Source of the DNA: Clavulina sp. PMI_390
Taxonomy: Eukaryota; Basidiomycota; Agaricomycetes; Cantharellales; Hydnaceae
Direction of reading: 5' to 3'
Assembly: GCA_015039315.1 (NCBI GenBank)
Contig: WIDE01000001.1
Location: 418,758 to 482,757 of the forward strand
DNA: 64,000 nucleotides
Below are positions 35,833-47,900 of this stretch, piece by piece. Position 1 is the first letter of the stretch; every line of letters begins with the position of its first letter. Position numbers and translations under genes: made by a program. The notes beneath the pieces are model-generated. The model worked only from the letters and a program-made list of their open reading frames with translations, did not search any database and was not told the DNA's origin.

Positions 35833-37181
35833 ATGCTGAGAGTGCTTACTCGTTCGGTACCTCGCAATGCCGCAACTTTGACGCGCTCGTTCGCTTCCAC
35901 TGCCCCCGCTGCTGGTCGTGTGGCAAAAAACAAGGAGGCCACCCAGACCTCTGTGCTTGCAACCCTTTCCAAAGCACAAAATTTATTCAAGACCTACAAG
36001 CCCGTCTCTCCGGGTCTCCGTCATCTCAAACGCCCCCTTTCTCCCCATCTCTACCAGGGACCCCCCGTGCGAGCTTTGACCGTCGCAAAGCGCAAGACTG
36101 GAGGCAGAAATAATCACGGCCATGTCACCGTTCGACATCGTGGAGGAGGCCATCGCCAAAGGATACGAATCCTTGATTTCCACCGCGCAGAACCTGGGAA
36201 GCAGGATGTTGTGCGAATAGAATTTGACCCAGGGCGAAGTGCCCATATTGCCCTTTTGAAGCACCGCAACCCGAACGCGAAAGAACTCTGGACATACATT
36301 ATTGCACCTGATGGCATTCGCGCAGGTGATGTCGTAGAGAGCTTCCGTGAAGGCATTCCTGACGGACTTGTCGCTGGGTTCACTGACCCATACTGGAAGG
36401 GGCGAAACCCTGAGCCTTCCACTCCTACTCCTGCCTCGAACCCTACTACTCCTCCCACTTCCGACACCACCTCTGCACCAGTAGAATCGACTTCCCCTTC
36501 CAATCCTATCAATCCCTTCGATGCCGAGCCTGTGGCTCAGGCACCGACCCAGGCATTCGAGTTCGAGTCGGACGACGACGCTCGCCAGTTGTCCATCGGT
36601 CTCCTCCGAGCCCTCATTATCCGTAGCGGCAACGTGCTTCCTCTCCGTATCATTCCTCCTGGCACGATGATTCACGCTATCACATTGGACCCGAACGGAC
36701 GCGCGATCCTCGTTCGTTCAGCTGGTTCCTTTGCGACTGTCGTTTCGCAGGATGCAGAGTCCGAGAAGGATGGAAAGTACACTCAAGTCAAACTTCAGAG
36801 TGGCGAAGTGCGCCACATTCTGAGCAGCTGCTGTGCAACCATTGGCAAAGTCAGCAATGCGAACTGGAAAGACCGCAGCTTGGGGAAGGCTGGGCGATCG
36901 AGGAACTTGGGGTGGAGACCCAGTGTTCGTGGTGTGGCAATGAACACGTGTGTTTCTTCTTTACTCTGCACCGTCACTGCATCAAATACTTTGGTACTGA
37001 TTCGCATCCCTCCAGACATGACCACCCTCACGGTGGTGGCCGAGGCAAATCAAAGGGTAACAAGCACCCTCGATCCATCTATGGCCTAAAGAAGGGAGTG
37101 CGGACAAGGAGACCAGGTCCAAAGGGGAACAAACTCGTTGTGAAACAACGTCCTCGAGGGAAGGAAAAGAGGGCCAAGTAG
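35833..37181 (+). CDS. RML2: Mitochondrial ribosomal protein uL2m
   Basis: Large-subunit mitoribosomal protein that supports the peptidyl-transferase centre. Exons 35833-36947 and 37016-37181 give 426 residues. An Arg/Ser/Thr presequence (MLRVLTRSVPRNAATLTRSF) comes first. The L2 RNA-binding domain follows (GGRNNHGHVTVRHRGGGHRQ; DFHRAEPGKQDVVRIEFDPG), then the KOW part (GNVLPLRIIPPGTMIHAITL; AGSFATVVSQ) and the conserved C-terminal RGVAMNTHDHPHGGGRGKSK with the functionally important His, spanning the intron. A Pro/Thr/Ser-rich insertion of about 60 residues (about 193-252) splits the two domains; bacterial L2 has nothing there. The C-terminus is KEKRAK. Confidence 0.95.
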
Positions 37182-37462
37182 TCTACCACAGAAGCCTACC
37201 TAGTCAGATTTGTCGCTCATTGCAGCTCGGGCAAGCGCTGGCATTGGGTTCTTTTGATCTACCACCCCATTATAATACTTGTTACGAATTTATTACACTC
37301 CCAAAAACATGCGGGAAGAAACACAAAATCGGAAGAAAAAAAGTTGCGTGAGTTGCCCTGACAAACAGTTGCTTACGTTGCAGATTCCCACCACTCCCTC
37401 GACACTCCCTGACTTGGACCTCCCCCCCACGTTATATTTAACCTCTACTGGTGCTTTATTGG

Positions 37463-39253
37463 ATGGCCTCTTCTTCGTCTTCTCCGACGCTCTCAGCGCT
37501 CAAGCCGCTACCTCCCCAGCCTCTCAACAAATTTGAGGGCTTCCTGTGTGGTGGTCTGGCAGGATGTGCTGCAGTGCGTTCCACAAACTGATCAACTCCC
37601 GGCGATTTTTCAAAGACGACTGATAAAACTTCTCGGCCAGGTAACTGTATCTAACCCGGCCGAAATGGCTAAAACGAGGCTTCAGCTTGATGCCGAGCTG
37701 AACCGGGGCAAGAAAGTTTACTCAGGTCCTGCAGACGTTTTCAAGAGGACATGGAAGAACGAGGGTATCAGGGGTATTCAGAGGGGATTGGCTCCTGCAG
37801 TGCGTCCCCCTTTTACGCGTAATTTCTCCAAGAAAGCTAACGCTACGTGGTGATCCTCTCCAGTATCTCTACCAGGTTCGGACGGTGCTCGACATGCTGA
37901 CACCGGAGTGCTACCAAAGCTAAACTGCATCATTCATTATTCTTAGATATTGCTTAATGGGTCACGGTTAGGTTAGTATGCCTCTTGATCGTTGGCTTGG
38001 AGGTTCTGACTTTTCGCATATGGCTAGGATTCTATGAACCTATTCGGAGATTTTACAACCAATCACTCGGGCTGGATCCTGACCGGGTATCTCCTGGACT
38101 GGCTGTTGCGGCAGGTGGGATATCATCTTCTCCTCGAAGCTGAAGGATGGGCTGACCAACGACTACTTCATAGGTGCTACAAGTGGTATCATTGGCGGTG
38201 AGGATGCCTATCTCTTTTCATTAACTGCTTCCTGAGGCGCTGATGATTTTCATCTAACTCCGCTTATTCTGTAGCGATGCTGGGGAACCCTCTCTTCTTG
38301 GTGAAGGCTAGGATACAGGTGGGTAACGTCCTTCAGGCCTGCCAGGTGTCACCAGCTCACGCTCCGGTCCAGGCCTATTCTCCGACCCTTCCGGTGGGAC
38401 ACCAGCGGTATTACAAAGGAACCTGGGATGCGTTAAGTTCTGTGTACGCGGCAGAAGGTCTCAAAGGATACATCCGAGGAATGGATGCAGCCATGTTGCG
38501 AACTGGAATGGGCTCCATGGTGCGGCGATATGGCTTCTTGATCTGCGCCGCCACTCCATTGATTCCTTCTTGATCACGATTGATAGGCGCAATTACCCAG
38601 CTATAACTACGCGAAGTCACAGCTCGTATCGAAGCTTAATATGAACCCTGACAGTATCGGAACTTTCCTTTTGAGCAGTACGATCTCAGGCGTCTGCGTG
38701 GTACGTTCAGAACCCTCGTGCTACTCTTGATTAACCCTAACGTTACAATTCTCTTTCTTCTCCATGTAGTGCATTGCCATGCAGCCCGGTGATACGGTAC
38801 TTCCCATCGCTATAGCTCTCATGGAATGGTATTCATTGACCACAAATGATTCAGGCGCTGACGCGAGTGTATAACCAACCTACACAAAAGCTTCCTGATG
38901 GGAGAACAATTGGTCTACTGTATACAGGTCCATTTGACTGCTTGTGGAAAACGCTCAAGGCAGAGGGTATCTTTGGGTGGTACAAAGGTATCTTAGCCTG
39001 CTTTCTGAACTCGATCGCGATGTGATGTGCTGATCCTTTTCTTTGTGCCAACTTTTAGGAACCGTTGCTCATTTCTGGAGGATAGCGCCGTAAGTATTCT
39101 TTACTTCGTCCTTCCCAAATCATCTATAGTTGTCCTTCGATCTAACCAACCTTCAACCATAGGCACACTATCGTCACGTTGACGGCCAACGAGCTCATCA
39201 TGGATGCTTACCGCAAAATGAAGGCTATGACCCCGTTACAAAAGATTTCGTAG
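37463..39253 (+). CDS. OAC1: Mitochondrial oxaloacetate/sulfate carrier
   Basis: Inner-membrane carrier (SLC25) for oxaloacetate, sulfate and related anions. Thirteen exons: 37463-37573, 37641-37799, 37864-37875, 37947-37971, 38028-38114, 38174-38197, 38275-38318, 38373-38519, 38587-38700, 38770-38796, 38855-38987, 39059-39089, 39163-39253. They join to 334 residues with all phases kept. Three carrier repeats are visible: SNPAEMAKTRLQLDAEL, NPLFLVKARIQAYSP and QPGDTALTRVYNQPTQ, each with the P-x-[DE]-x-x-[KR]-x-[KR]-like signature (NPAEMAKTR; GNPLFLVKARIQ, with Leu for the acidic residue as in Oac1). The YLYQ-ILLNGSRLGFYEPIR stretch matches the Oac1 subgroup and needs a 12-nt exon. The C-terminus ends PLQKIS. 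Confidence 0.93.
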
Positions 39254-39410
39254 ATTTACCTAGACATCTATTCCGGGCTTAGAGCTAGATACCTCACCTT
39301 ATCTTTATTCCGACTGTAATCGTCACCTTTCCTGCTGAGGTGGCATCTGTTCATTTGTGACTGGGTGACAGCTTCGTGCGACTTTCACTTGCAGTGATTC
39401 ACCAACAGCA

Positions 39411-40694
39411 ATGACTCGCAGCGTGCAAGGCATCATCGATATTGTGGACAATCATCGAGTAGGCGCTTCCGAGAAGCCTTTGAGATTTGTTCTGCCTTCC
39501 CCATCCTTGGGATCGGAGGTCACCATTGGTTGGATTCGCGCTCCAGTCCTTCCCCATATCCAAGCAGCCAGCACTGTCTTTTCGGTGTCCGATGATACTG
39601 TACGCTTCATAGCATCGCTTGATGATTTTGAAAGACGGAGTGCTGCCGTTGCCGGTCTCTGTGCTCAATGGCGAGACTCTGGGCTCTTCAGCGATACGAT
39701 CGGCCCAAAAAAGTGGAGAGATGAGTTGTACTCGGTATACTATGACCCATTTCAGCGTTCGGCACAAGGCGGTAAAGAAGTTGCTTTCGTTATGGAGAGG
39801 ACTTGCTGTTCCCTTTTCGGACTCGTTACATATGTCGGTGTGCTACTCCGCCAATCATCGCTTCACGATCGCCTCCACGATTTCCGTCTGAAATTGGCTG
39901 GTATAAACAGGGAGTTCATATGTCAATGTACACCGAGGATGAATCTGGCATGAGACTTTGGATTCCTACCCGTGCCAAGACCAAGCAGACGTTCGTCCCA
40001 CTTGCCCATACTGGGACTAGAAGATTTCCTCCAGGCTAAACTGACCAAGCATCACCTAGATGGGGTGGATACCTTGACAATACCGTGGCGGGGGGTATCC
40101 CCCACGGAATGAGCCCGACAGAAGCTCTCATCAAAGAGTGCATGGAAGAAGCCTCTCTGCCCGAGGATTTTGTCCGTAAGCATCTGAAAGCTGTTGGCGT
40201 GGTATCGTATTTTTACCAGTATGTAATTCCACTTCTTATTATCTCATGAATGAGACTCATGATCTTCCTTCTATATTGGTATAATATGCAGGACCAAGGA
40301 AGGATGGCTGCAACCTGAAGTTCAATACACGTATGATTTGCGCGTCCCAAGCGGGGTTGACACCCCTGCACCCCAGCCACTTGATGGCGAGGTGGAGTCG
40401 TTTGCGGTACGATGGTCCTCTCTATACATCGATATCAGCGTATCTTGCTTATGCGTCCAGCAGCTACTGTCGGTTGATGAGGCGATGGAGAAGATGCACC
40501 AGGGGCTTTTCAAGCCCAACTGTGCCCTTGGTTTGTCCCTCCCTTCGGTCATTTACTGGCTTTTCGTCATCCTAATATCGGCGCTCATAGTGTTGGTTGA
40601 CTTCCTCATCCGCCATGGGATAATCACTGCCGAGTCTGAACCAAACTATCTTGACATAATTACTCGAACTCATGGACGATGGGGAATGTCGTAA
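39411..40694 (+). CDS. DUF4743-Nudix hydrolase (thiamin pyrophosphokinase-related type)
   Basis: Exons 39411-39833, 39911-39990, 40060-40218, 40292-40406, 40461-40530 and 40591-40694 give 316 residues. The N-terminal DUF4743 half reads PLRFVLPSPSLGSEVTIGWI and then DDTVRFIASLDDFERRSAAV. The Nudix half follows, with WIPTRAKTKQTWGGYLDNT, the Nudix-box region GGIPHGMSPTEALIKECMEE, and GVVSYFYQTKEGWLQPEVQY. Yeast YJR142W and plant Nudix20/24 share this layout; the group has been linked to hydrolysis of oxidised or damaged thiamin diphosphates, which is family knowledge, not seen here. The start ATG is 157 bp after the OAC1 stop. Annotation as 'thiamin pyrophosphokinase' by name alone would be misleading because the kinase domain is absent. 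Confidence 0.9.
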
Positions 40695-40841
40695 TTATCA
40701 AATCTGTGCAATGCATGGCCAGATGGAATGAGATCATAGATACAGCTCAGTTCAGGAGTGCAGAATGATGGTATCAAGAAATGAAATCTTTTGACCAAAA
40801 ACATGAAAAGTGGCAAGACGGAGGAGATATAGGAAAGAATT

Positions 40842-43800
40842 CTATTTCTTGGCGATCCGGGCTCGTAAAGAGCGACCGGTAGAAGCAGCGGGAGCGGGGG
40901 TTTCTGCAGACGCTTTGCGAGCGCTAGCGGTGCCGCGTTTGGGTGCAGTCGAGGGGGCAGTTTGTTTTGGTATCTTTGATGTGCTCGCAGAGGTTTTTGC
41001 CACAGCACTTCGAGTTTTGGGTGCGGGGGGCTCATCCTCTTCGGTCTCGTCATCTGCGCCAGTCTCACTCATGTCTCGTGGAGGCTGGCGCTTTCTCGCG
41101 CCTCCACGTGTGGTGCCAGCAGAGGACGTGGATGCAACACTGCCGCCACGTCCACGGCGAGCAGGCAGTCGGGATTTGGAAGGTTGGTCAGAGGCCTCCG
41201 TATCGCCAGCAGGGCTCGCCTCCGGAACTTTCCTTGGACGGCCCACTCGCCTGCGGGCAGGAGGAGCGGAATCCTCCGTTTCAGTGACCGTACTTCCGTC
41301 TTTTGATAAAGTATCATCATCATTCACTGCGACCTCTTTCCCTTTGCGGCTTGCCCGCTTGGGTGCTGGAGTGGATGTGCTGGTGCTATCATCACTCTGC
41401 TCAGCTGGTGGCTCCACGCGCTTGGAAGCAGAGCCGCCCTTTGCCCCTGCAGATACTGGAGACACTGGTATCAGGACTTCTACGCGGGGCAGTTGACGAG
41501 TCGACGGTGGCTTTGTCGTGGCTTTGGAAGCCGATGGGACGGGATCTTTTGGCGTGCTTCCTCCTTCATCACCCTCGGCTTCAGTTGCAGGAGTCTTCCT
41601 CCGGCCGGCGCGCCTGGCTGAAGGGGCAGGTTCCGCAGGATCAGCTTCAGGGACGGGTGTCTCGGGCTGACGAGAGCGAGAACGTGTGCGAGCGGGAGGC
41701 TTCTGGGACGATGTAGATAGGGGAGCAGCTGATCTCGAACGGGAGCGCGACGAGCGGGTGGGTATGGGTAGTGGATCTTCCTCCTCGGGGCCATCTCCAG
41801 CCGCCTCCATGGGTTGACTCGTGTTGGTAGCTTGGAAGTGACGAGTCAAGGGCTTAGGAGTCTTGTCCCGGGCTTCTTCAGCCTCTGCATCGGCCGACTC
41901 GTACAGCCCACTGATCCCACTAAGGTTCGGAGTAGCAGGTGGGCGTGCAGATGCGTTGGTTTGGAACATGCGGGAAAACCCGGCGTAAGACGGGGTTGCA
42001 GGTGCATGTGGCTGCTCGACAGACAGCTTGTTCGAACCTTGCAGGGATGTGTTCGCTGCAACAACAACAGGCTTTGCATAGAGAGTAGAAGCAGTCGTCC
42101 GTGTTAGAGACGCAGCAGAACCAGAGGTTTTTGTGGGGGTCATGAACGAATAGGAGGAGATTGGAGGGAGACTTTCATCGACGTCGCTATCGTCTTCGCT
42201 ATCACTGGACTCCTGAGGGTCAATTGGCCCCAAAATCGTGGAAGATGCGCCTTTCTCGCTCAATAGTCGTCGTAACGGGGTGGCCGCACCTGGAGTGCGG
42301 AAAGGAGAAGGCATTGGACGGGCGGGAGAGGCTGAGAAGCTGAGGCGGTTGGCACGTTGAACATTTTCGTTATTGAGATTGGCGGTAAGTTTGAGAAGCG
42401 AAGAGACGTTAGGAGGAGGCCGGTTTGGGTCTGTCGACACAAGGTGTTGAGGAGGAGTGGTAGGTTCCTCTTTGGTCTACCGATCAAGATGTCAATATTA
42501 CACAAACACACACCAGATATCGAAGTACCCACGTCCGAATTGAGCTCATCCTCATCTGTCTTCATGGCTTCAAGAACTTCCTCGTCATCATCCGGGACTG
42601 TGGTATCAACGATGGAAGTCGGAAGCCCAAAGCCACGAGTGCTGAGCCGGCGTGATTTGGCGGCGGATGATAGTGGAGTCCGTATCCAAGAATTTTTGGA
42701 CGACTGAACTTTGGGGGTGGATAATAGTTGCACGGGACGAGGGAAGGCTTGCAAAGGAATGGATACTTTGCTTGGTGATGTGTGTCGGGATGGGCTGGCT
42801 GAGGATGGTTGAATATGGACTGATTCATTGGATTCGAGGTCATCTGCATCGCCTTCATCATCAACAGAAACTTCGACTGGCTCAGACTCCATACTATTGT
42901 TTGCTTGACTCATTTCCTCTTCCACAGATACATGCCCGACATCGACGTCAACGTCGATCTCCATATCCAAGGACTGGTTTGGAGCATCGTCGACTGACAT
43001 GGACATTTCCTCCACGGAAGTCTCCTCGACAAACTCAACGGAGGTTTCGCCAGTGATATACGCCTCCATCGATGAATCTCCCTCTTCATTGTTGGGAGCT
43101 TGGGACGAGTCATCTTTGCTAGCATCAGAAGTCCATTGGCCTGAGAATGGCGATACGATGGCCTGCCCAATAGCCTCGATGCTTCGCCGCAGCGATAGTG
43201 AGCGGCGAGGGTTATCATTGGCAGGCTCGTCAATGTCTCTTGGCTCTTCGACAACTGCATCGTCCTCAATGATGGGCGCCACGTTCTCTTTCGACTCGAT
43301 GTCTTCTTGTTCCATAGCGGCGAGCTCATCATTGAGTGTGCCCTCGTACTCTTCATCATCACCGAGTTCCCGCTCGGGACTAATGACATGGTTTACCTCA
43401 TCCTCGTCAGTCTGATCGACCAGAGCACGATGAGAATTTCGAACAAGGACCGCTTTGTGGAGAGAGAATCGAGACCCAGAGCGAGCCCGAGGACTAGGTG
43501 TAGCAGGGGGTTCAAGGTCGTCTTCACGAGCGGAAGACACAGGGAAGCTTGTCGTGGGCGTGTTGGAGTTTGTGGCACTGGGAGCAAGAGGAGTCTTCTT
43601 TGGTGATCGCCCTCGCGGCTCATCCTGCGACGTTGTTTTTATGCCGCTTGAGGAGCTTCCGCTGGCTTCAGCGCGTTCTGGAAGTGTCTCGGTGACAATC
43701 AAGTCGCCACCTTGTTTTACCACCAGCACATCGTCTACATCAGCGAGGGATACTGATTGCTCGCGCTCAGAGCGCGTCTTGGCATCTTTGAACGGCTTGA

Positions 43801-44428
43801 ATTTTGACTGAAGAGTCTCGAGTGAGGGAGAGGTAGGTGTGACTTTGGAGTTGGGAGTTATGAGGTATGCAGCATTGACCATCGACATTCGGACAGAGCG
43901 TCGAGCCCTCGGCATAGGGGTCTATTATTCACTTAGTGTCAACATGAATCCGTTTATGCCATTGCAGACTGAGCAAGATACATACTGCAGGTATAACAGG
44001 TCGTGAATCTTGGGTAGGGTAATCGAAGCGGAATATCTTGCTGTGGATAGAAAAAGTGGCATGATCCTCCAAGGGCACGATCGTAGGTTCACCACTCCCA
44101 GCGGAAGGTAGGATTTGAGTGCCGCCGAGGTGTACACCACCAGAGCCCATTACACTCAATAGTGGCTAGGGGGAAGCAATGTGCCAAGTTGGGAGATGTT
44201 AGATGGTGTGGCAAGCAAAAAGGCGTAACTGAGCTGGCGCACTTTCGTCCCTTCAAATACTAGTTTGGCATGCAGCGATGAAACCTGGACAAAGTACATT
44301 CGAACGTCGCAAGAAACATCGCGTCCAAAAGTCAACACGTCGACGTCGACTGGAAAGGAGGACACTGCTTTGCCGGTTTTGGTCGAGATAAGTCTCAAGG
44401 TTCCAAATCGCCCTTGGATATCAGACAT
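40842..44428 (-). CDS. FHA-domain, AT-hook chromosomal protein (Ki-67-like layout)
   Basis: Reading leftward, the first two exons form a complete FHA domain: SDIQGRFGTLRLISTKTGKA, FGRDVSCDVRM (phospho-binding Arg), VSSLHAKLVFEG (SxxH), then LEDHATFSIHSKIFRFDYP. Directly after it comes PRARRSVRMSMVNAAY. A large central part of two exons (43915 to 42535 and 42478 to 40842) is disordered, first acidic, then Ser/Pro/Arg-rich. Near the C-terminus lie an AT-hook (RRRVGRPRKVPEAS), a second basic RRGRGGS, and GRSLRARIAKK at the very end. The join at the intron 42479-42534 is in phase 0. Total is about 1150 residues. FHA at the N-terminus, a long linker and a basic DNA-binding C-terminus resemble vertebrate Ki-67, but I see no RVxF PP1 site, so homology is not claimed. 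Confidence 0.85.
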
Positions 44429-44481
44429 TGTGCTGATAGTGGACGCGCACGTTTGCGCGAATCGATTGTTGTTTGTTCAGC

Positions 44482-44487
44482 ACGCGT
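44482..44487. promoter_or_regulatory. MCB-like site ACGCGT, 54 bp upstream of the FHA gene
   Basis: Perfect palindromic Mlu I cell-cycle box core. A related GGACGCGC and TTGCGCGAA lie between it and the ATG (44441-44462). MBF-type factors use ACGCGT for G1/S genes in fungi; its use here is inferred. Confidence 0.45.
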
Positions 44488-44593
44488 AAGTTTGGCCTTG
44501 TGTTTGATGAAAACACATTTCAACAAGTGGCCCATGAGGAGTATTCTGTCCCAAATCAGGCTCGTCACATGGAAATGTAGCACCTGATCTCAC

Positions 44594-44599
44594 ACGCGT
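44594..44599. promoter_or_regulatory. Second MCB-like site ACGCGT upstream of the FHA gene
   Basis: A second perfect ACGCGT, 166 bp upstream of the ATG at 44428 and 107 bp from the first copy. Paired sites are what MBF-controlled promoters usually show. Confidence 0.4.
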
Positions 44600-44968
44600 T
44601 GAATCAAAGACCATGAGTGATTGCATTGCACTGAGTTCGTAGCATCTCTATACGGGGTATAAAAATGCAACAGCAAAAATGAAGAAAAAAGAAACCAACG
44701 ATGATACTGGACTATGATACAGTGGGGGTACTGAGCGGGGATATGGAGCCATGCGTGCAAAAAAGAGAAAAAATTGAGAGATGTTGCGAGCAGTGAGTGT
44801 GTGAAATGGTGTCGAAGATCCGTTGGAATAACGACAGCATGAGAGTGATGGTTGCACGAAGAGAAGCCACAAGATGAGCAGCGAATAAGGAAACAGTCCA
44901 GAGAGAATATGAGCAAGAGGAAGAAATTCAAACCAAGAAGCGATGTGCAGAAGACAGTAATCTATCAA

Positions 44969-47900
44969 TCAATCCACATTCGCCCATTCACCAGCGCTCG
45001 CGAGCTTATGGAACGTTCCTCTCATCCTCATGAGATCGTCGAACGTCCCATCCTCGACAATACGTCCACCATCGACAACCAGGATGCGATCACACATCTG
45101 CATCACGGGCAACTTGTGCGTGATGAGCAGAGTCGTGCGTCCATGCTTAACAGACTTGATTGTGTCCATCACGGCAGCCTGGTTTGTGGGGTCCAATGCA
45201 GACGTGCACTCGTCGAAGACCATGATATTTGCACGGCCGTTCACTAAGGCACGGGCGATTTGGAGGCGTTGGGCTTGGCCACCGGAGAGAAGGGCAGCCT
45301 TCTCGCCAATCGTTGTGTCGTACCCATTAGGTAATGTCTCGACGAAATCGTGCAGATTTGCAGCACGAGCGGCGTACTCAACATCCTCACGAGACACAGA
45401 CCCAGGCTCGGTGCCATAGGTAATATTGTCCGCGATGCTGACGTCGAACAAGACAGGGTGTTGGCTGACAACAGCGACATGATTGCGAAGCCAGGCAACA
45501 TCCATGTCAGCGAGATTGTACCCGCCGACAGAGATGCGTCCTGATGCTGGCTCGTAAAGCCGCTGAAGGAGGGAACCGATGGTAGATTTGCCAGAGCCAG
45601 ATGGGCCAACAATGGCGACACATTCGCCTTGACGGATGGCGGTATTGACGCCACGGAGGACGGAAACATCAGGACGATTGGGATAGTTGAAGAAAACATC
45701 GTCGATGACGATATCGCCGTGGACGGGGTAACGCATCAGGCCGCGAGACTCTGAGGTGTACGTCCCGAGCTTGAGCAACTTGCCGAAGTCAGCAGCAGCT
45801 TGCTTGGATGCAGAGATTTGAGGAACTGGAAATGGTAGCATATTCAGCATCAGTACGCGTGAAGCAAGAAAGACGAAGTAGAGAACGTACCGAAAGTCAG
45901 CATTTGACCAGCAATGGAGACAGAGAAGATAAGAAGATCGAGAGTCGTAATAAGTTTAAGATAGGTATATGTGCCATTGGCAATGAAGTGCGCTCCGACC
46001 CAGAAGAGGAGCGCCTCGGTGAGGTAAATGAGAGCCTGTGAAAGACCCGTGCTGATACCAGCGATGAAAGCGCCATGCGTTCCAGTCTTCCTGGCTTTCT
46101 CGAGCGCGACATCGTAATCCCGCTGGAAGACACTCTCCAGTGCCATAGATCGAATGGCTCGAATGTTTGCAACCACCTCGTAGTATCGCCTTGCGACATC
46201 CTCACGAGCGCGCTTGTTCCGGAGCTCATACTTGCCAGACAGGGATGTCTGGACAACCGTGACGATTGCGAAGACAACAGCGACACCAAGAGCGACAAGG
46301 GACAGTTGCCATCCATTCGCGAACGCCCAGCCGATGCCCAGCCCAATCATGGCGAACACAACAAGGATCTGAGGGAGGATCGTGGCAATGATCGTACGGG
46401 CATCGTCCCCATCCTTGATGAGAATCTGCACCATGCGTTCGGGGGAGTGCTGGCTGTCGTCAAACCAGGACTTGTCCTGTTTCATGACGCGCTCAAAGGA
46501 TGCCTTGCGGAGGGATGCAACCCAGTTCATGGCTCCGTCCTCAAGCAAGTAGAATTTGAGCCCGAAGAAGATGCCGTCCGCAATGGAGATGAAGAGTACC
46601 ATGAGACCGTACTTGAGCGTCGTGCTGTAGCTTCCAGCGTTGACACCAAGATCAGCCATGAGGTGCGCGAGCGCCCATGAGAACACAGGGGTAAGAGCAC
46701 CGCTGATGGCAGCGCACAGAAGGCCAAACGCTACCCAAGGTTTGTGTGGGACAGTGCTGTAGAACGCACGAATGATAGCGAAGAGAGAGGGGACTTTTTC
46801 CTGCTGCTGTTCTTCCCCATCTTTTGCAGCGAGTGTGGCGCTCGAATCATGTGCAACGATGGTGATCGCCTCTCGATCGCGACGGCGCTGCTGGACTCGA
46901 GCACCAACAGCTCTCATGACAGATTTGTCATCGTCAAATGATTCGTCGTCGACGATCTCATCCTCTTCCTCCACATAAATCTCGGGGTTGGACATGGCCG
47001 AGAGAGCACCTTCGCGCTGCATGGGAGCTGAGATCTGGAAGCCTTGAGATCGCCTGGGCGTCAATGGGTATACCCAAGGCTCAAAGTTCATACTCTGCCT
47101 CTTGGGAGTGACGCTGTGCAGGGCCATCTGCATCGAGTGTCTGTTGAACTCGGTCTGGCGGGGAGTTGGAGAGGGGAGGGAGGACGTGGAAGCGTTGCGC
47201 TTGTGCAGACGCTTGCGCATGGGGATAACGTCCCCGTTGGGGTATGTAGCCGAGTCGTGAGCGGCGGTAACGTCCTCCGCATCCTCCTCATCAGAGAAGT
47301 CGTGGATGGTGTCATCGTCCTCAAAATCTTCCTCGTCGAAAGTGTTGTGGACAAGTCCGTCCTCAGCTTCGATGTCATCCACATGCGAGGACTTCCCTCG
47401 GTGGGACGTATATCGGGTATGTATGCGAGGAGGGACTCTCGACTGGGTGAGATCGCGCAGAGCAGTAGGACCAGCGGCGCCATTCCCAGACGAAGAGGAT
47501 GAGCCAAAGATGTCACGCATGGCATCAACTTGCCATGGGACGCTCATCCGCTTGCGCTTCTTGCCCGCGCGGGCATTTTGCCCTGCTGACGCAGTTGGAG
47601 GATGTGGGCCTCTCGACGAGGAACCAGCTCCAGAGCCAGACGCGCCAGGAGTCCCGCGCATGGACAGGGCTGTCCCTGGTCTCGAGATCTCGCTGGGAGC
47701 AGCGAGCAGGCCGCTCGCACTTGCGCTAGCGTGACGATGATGAAGCTTGCTCGTCGAAGGGCCAGCCATAAGACTGCTTGGCTCAGGCGAGAGCACACGC
47801 TCGACGACATCGAAAGCTTCGGCGCGGGTTTCCTCGTAGACGTCAGGCAAATCATTGCGAACGGGGAAACCGCCAGCTTGCATCTGCTTGTCCAGCATGC

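Larger units (their letters stand above)
44429..44968. other. Intergenic between FHA gene and STE6
   Basis: 540 bp holding the upstream region of the FHA gene (right-to-left) and the STE6 3' end. Two ACGCGT sites are listed separately. A TATAAAAA on the + strand (44659) points to no gene. No further coding potential seen. Confidence 0.55.

Noticed and set aside
39411..40694. Calling the Nudix gene a thiamin pyrophosphokinase
   Set aside because: Common database name, but the protein has DUF4743 plus Nudix and no kinase domain.
40810..41496. Long + strand open frame opposite the FHA/AT-hook gene
   Set aside because: Shadow of a Ser/Pro/Arg-rich coding exon; no start context, no motif, and the minus strand has the AT-hook and FHA continuity.
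44659..44666. TATAAAAA on the + strand
   Set aside because: No gene starts downstream on that strand; the next features are 3' ends on the minus strand.
46075..46680. Long + strand open frame inside STE6
   Set aside because: Antisense shadow of the conserved transmembrane domain 2 and NBD2 lead-in.
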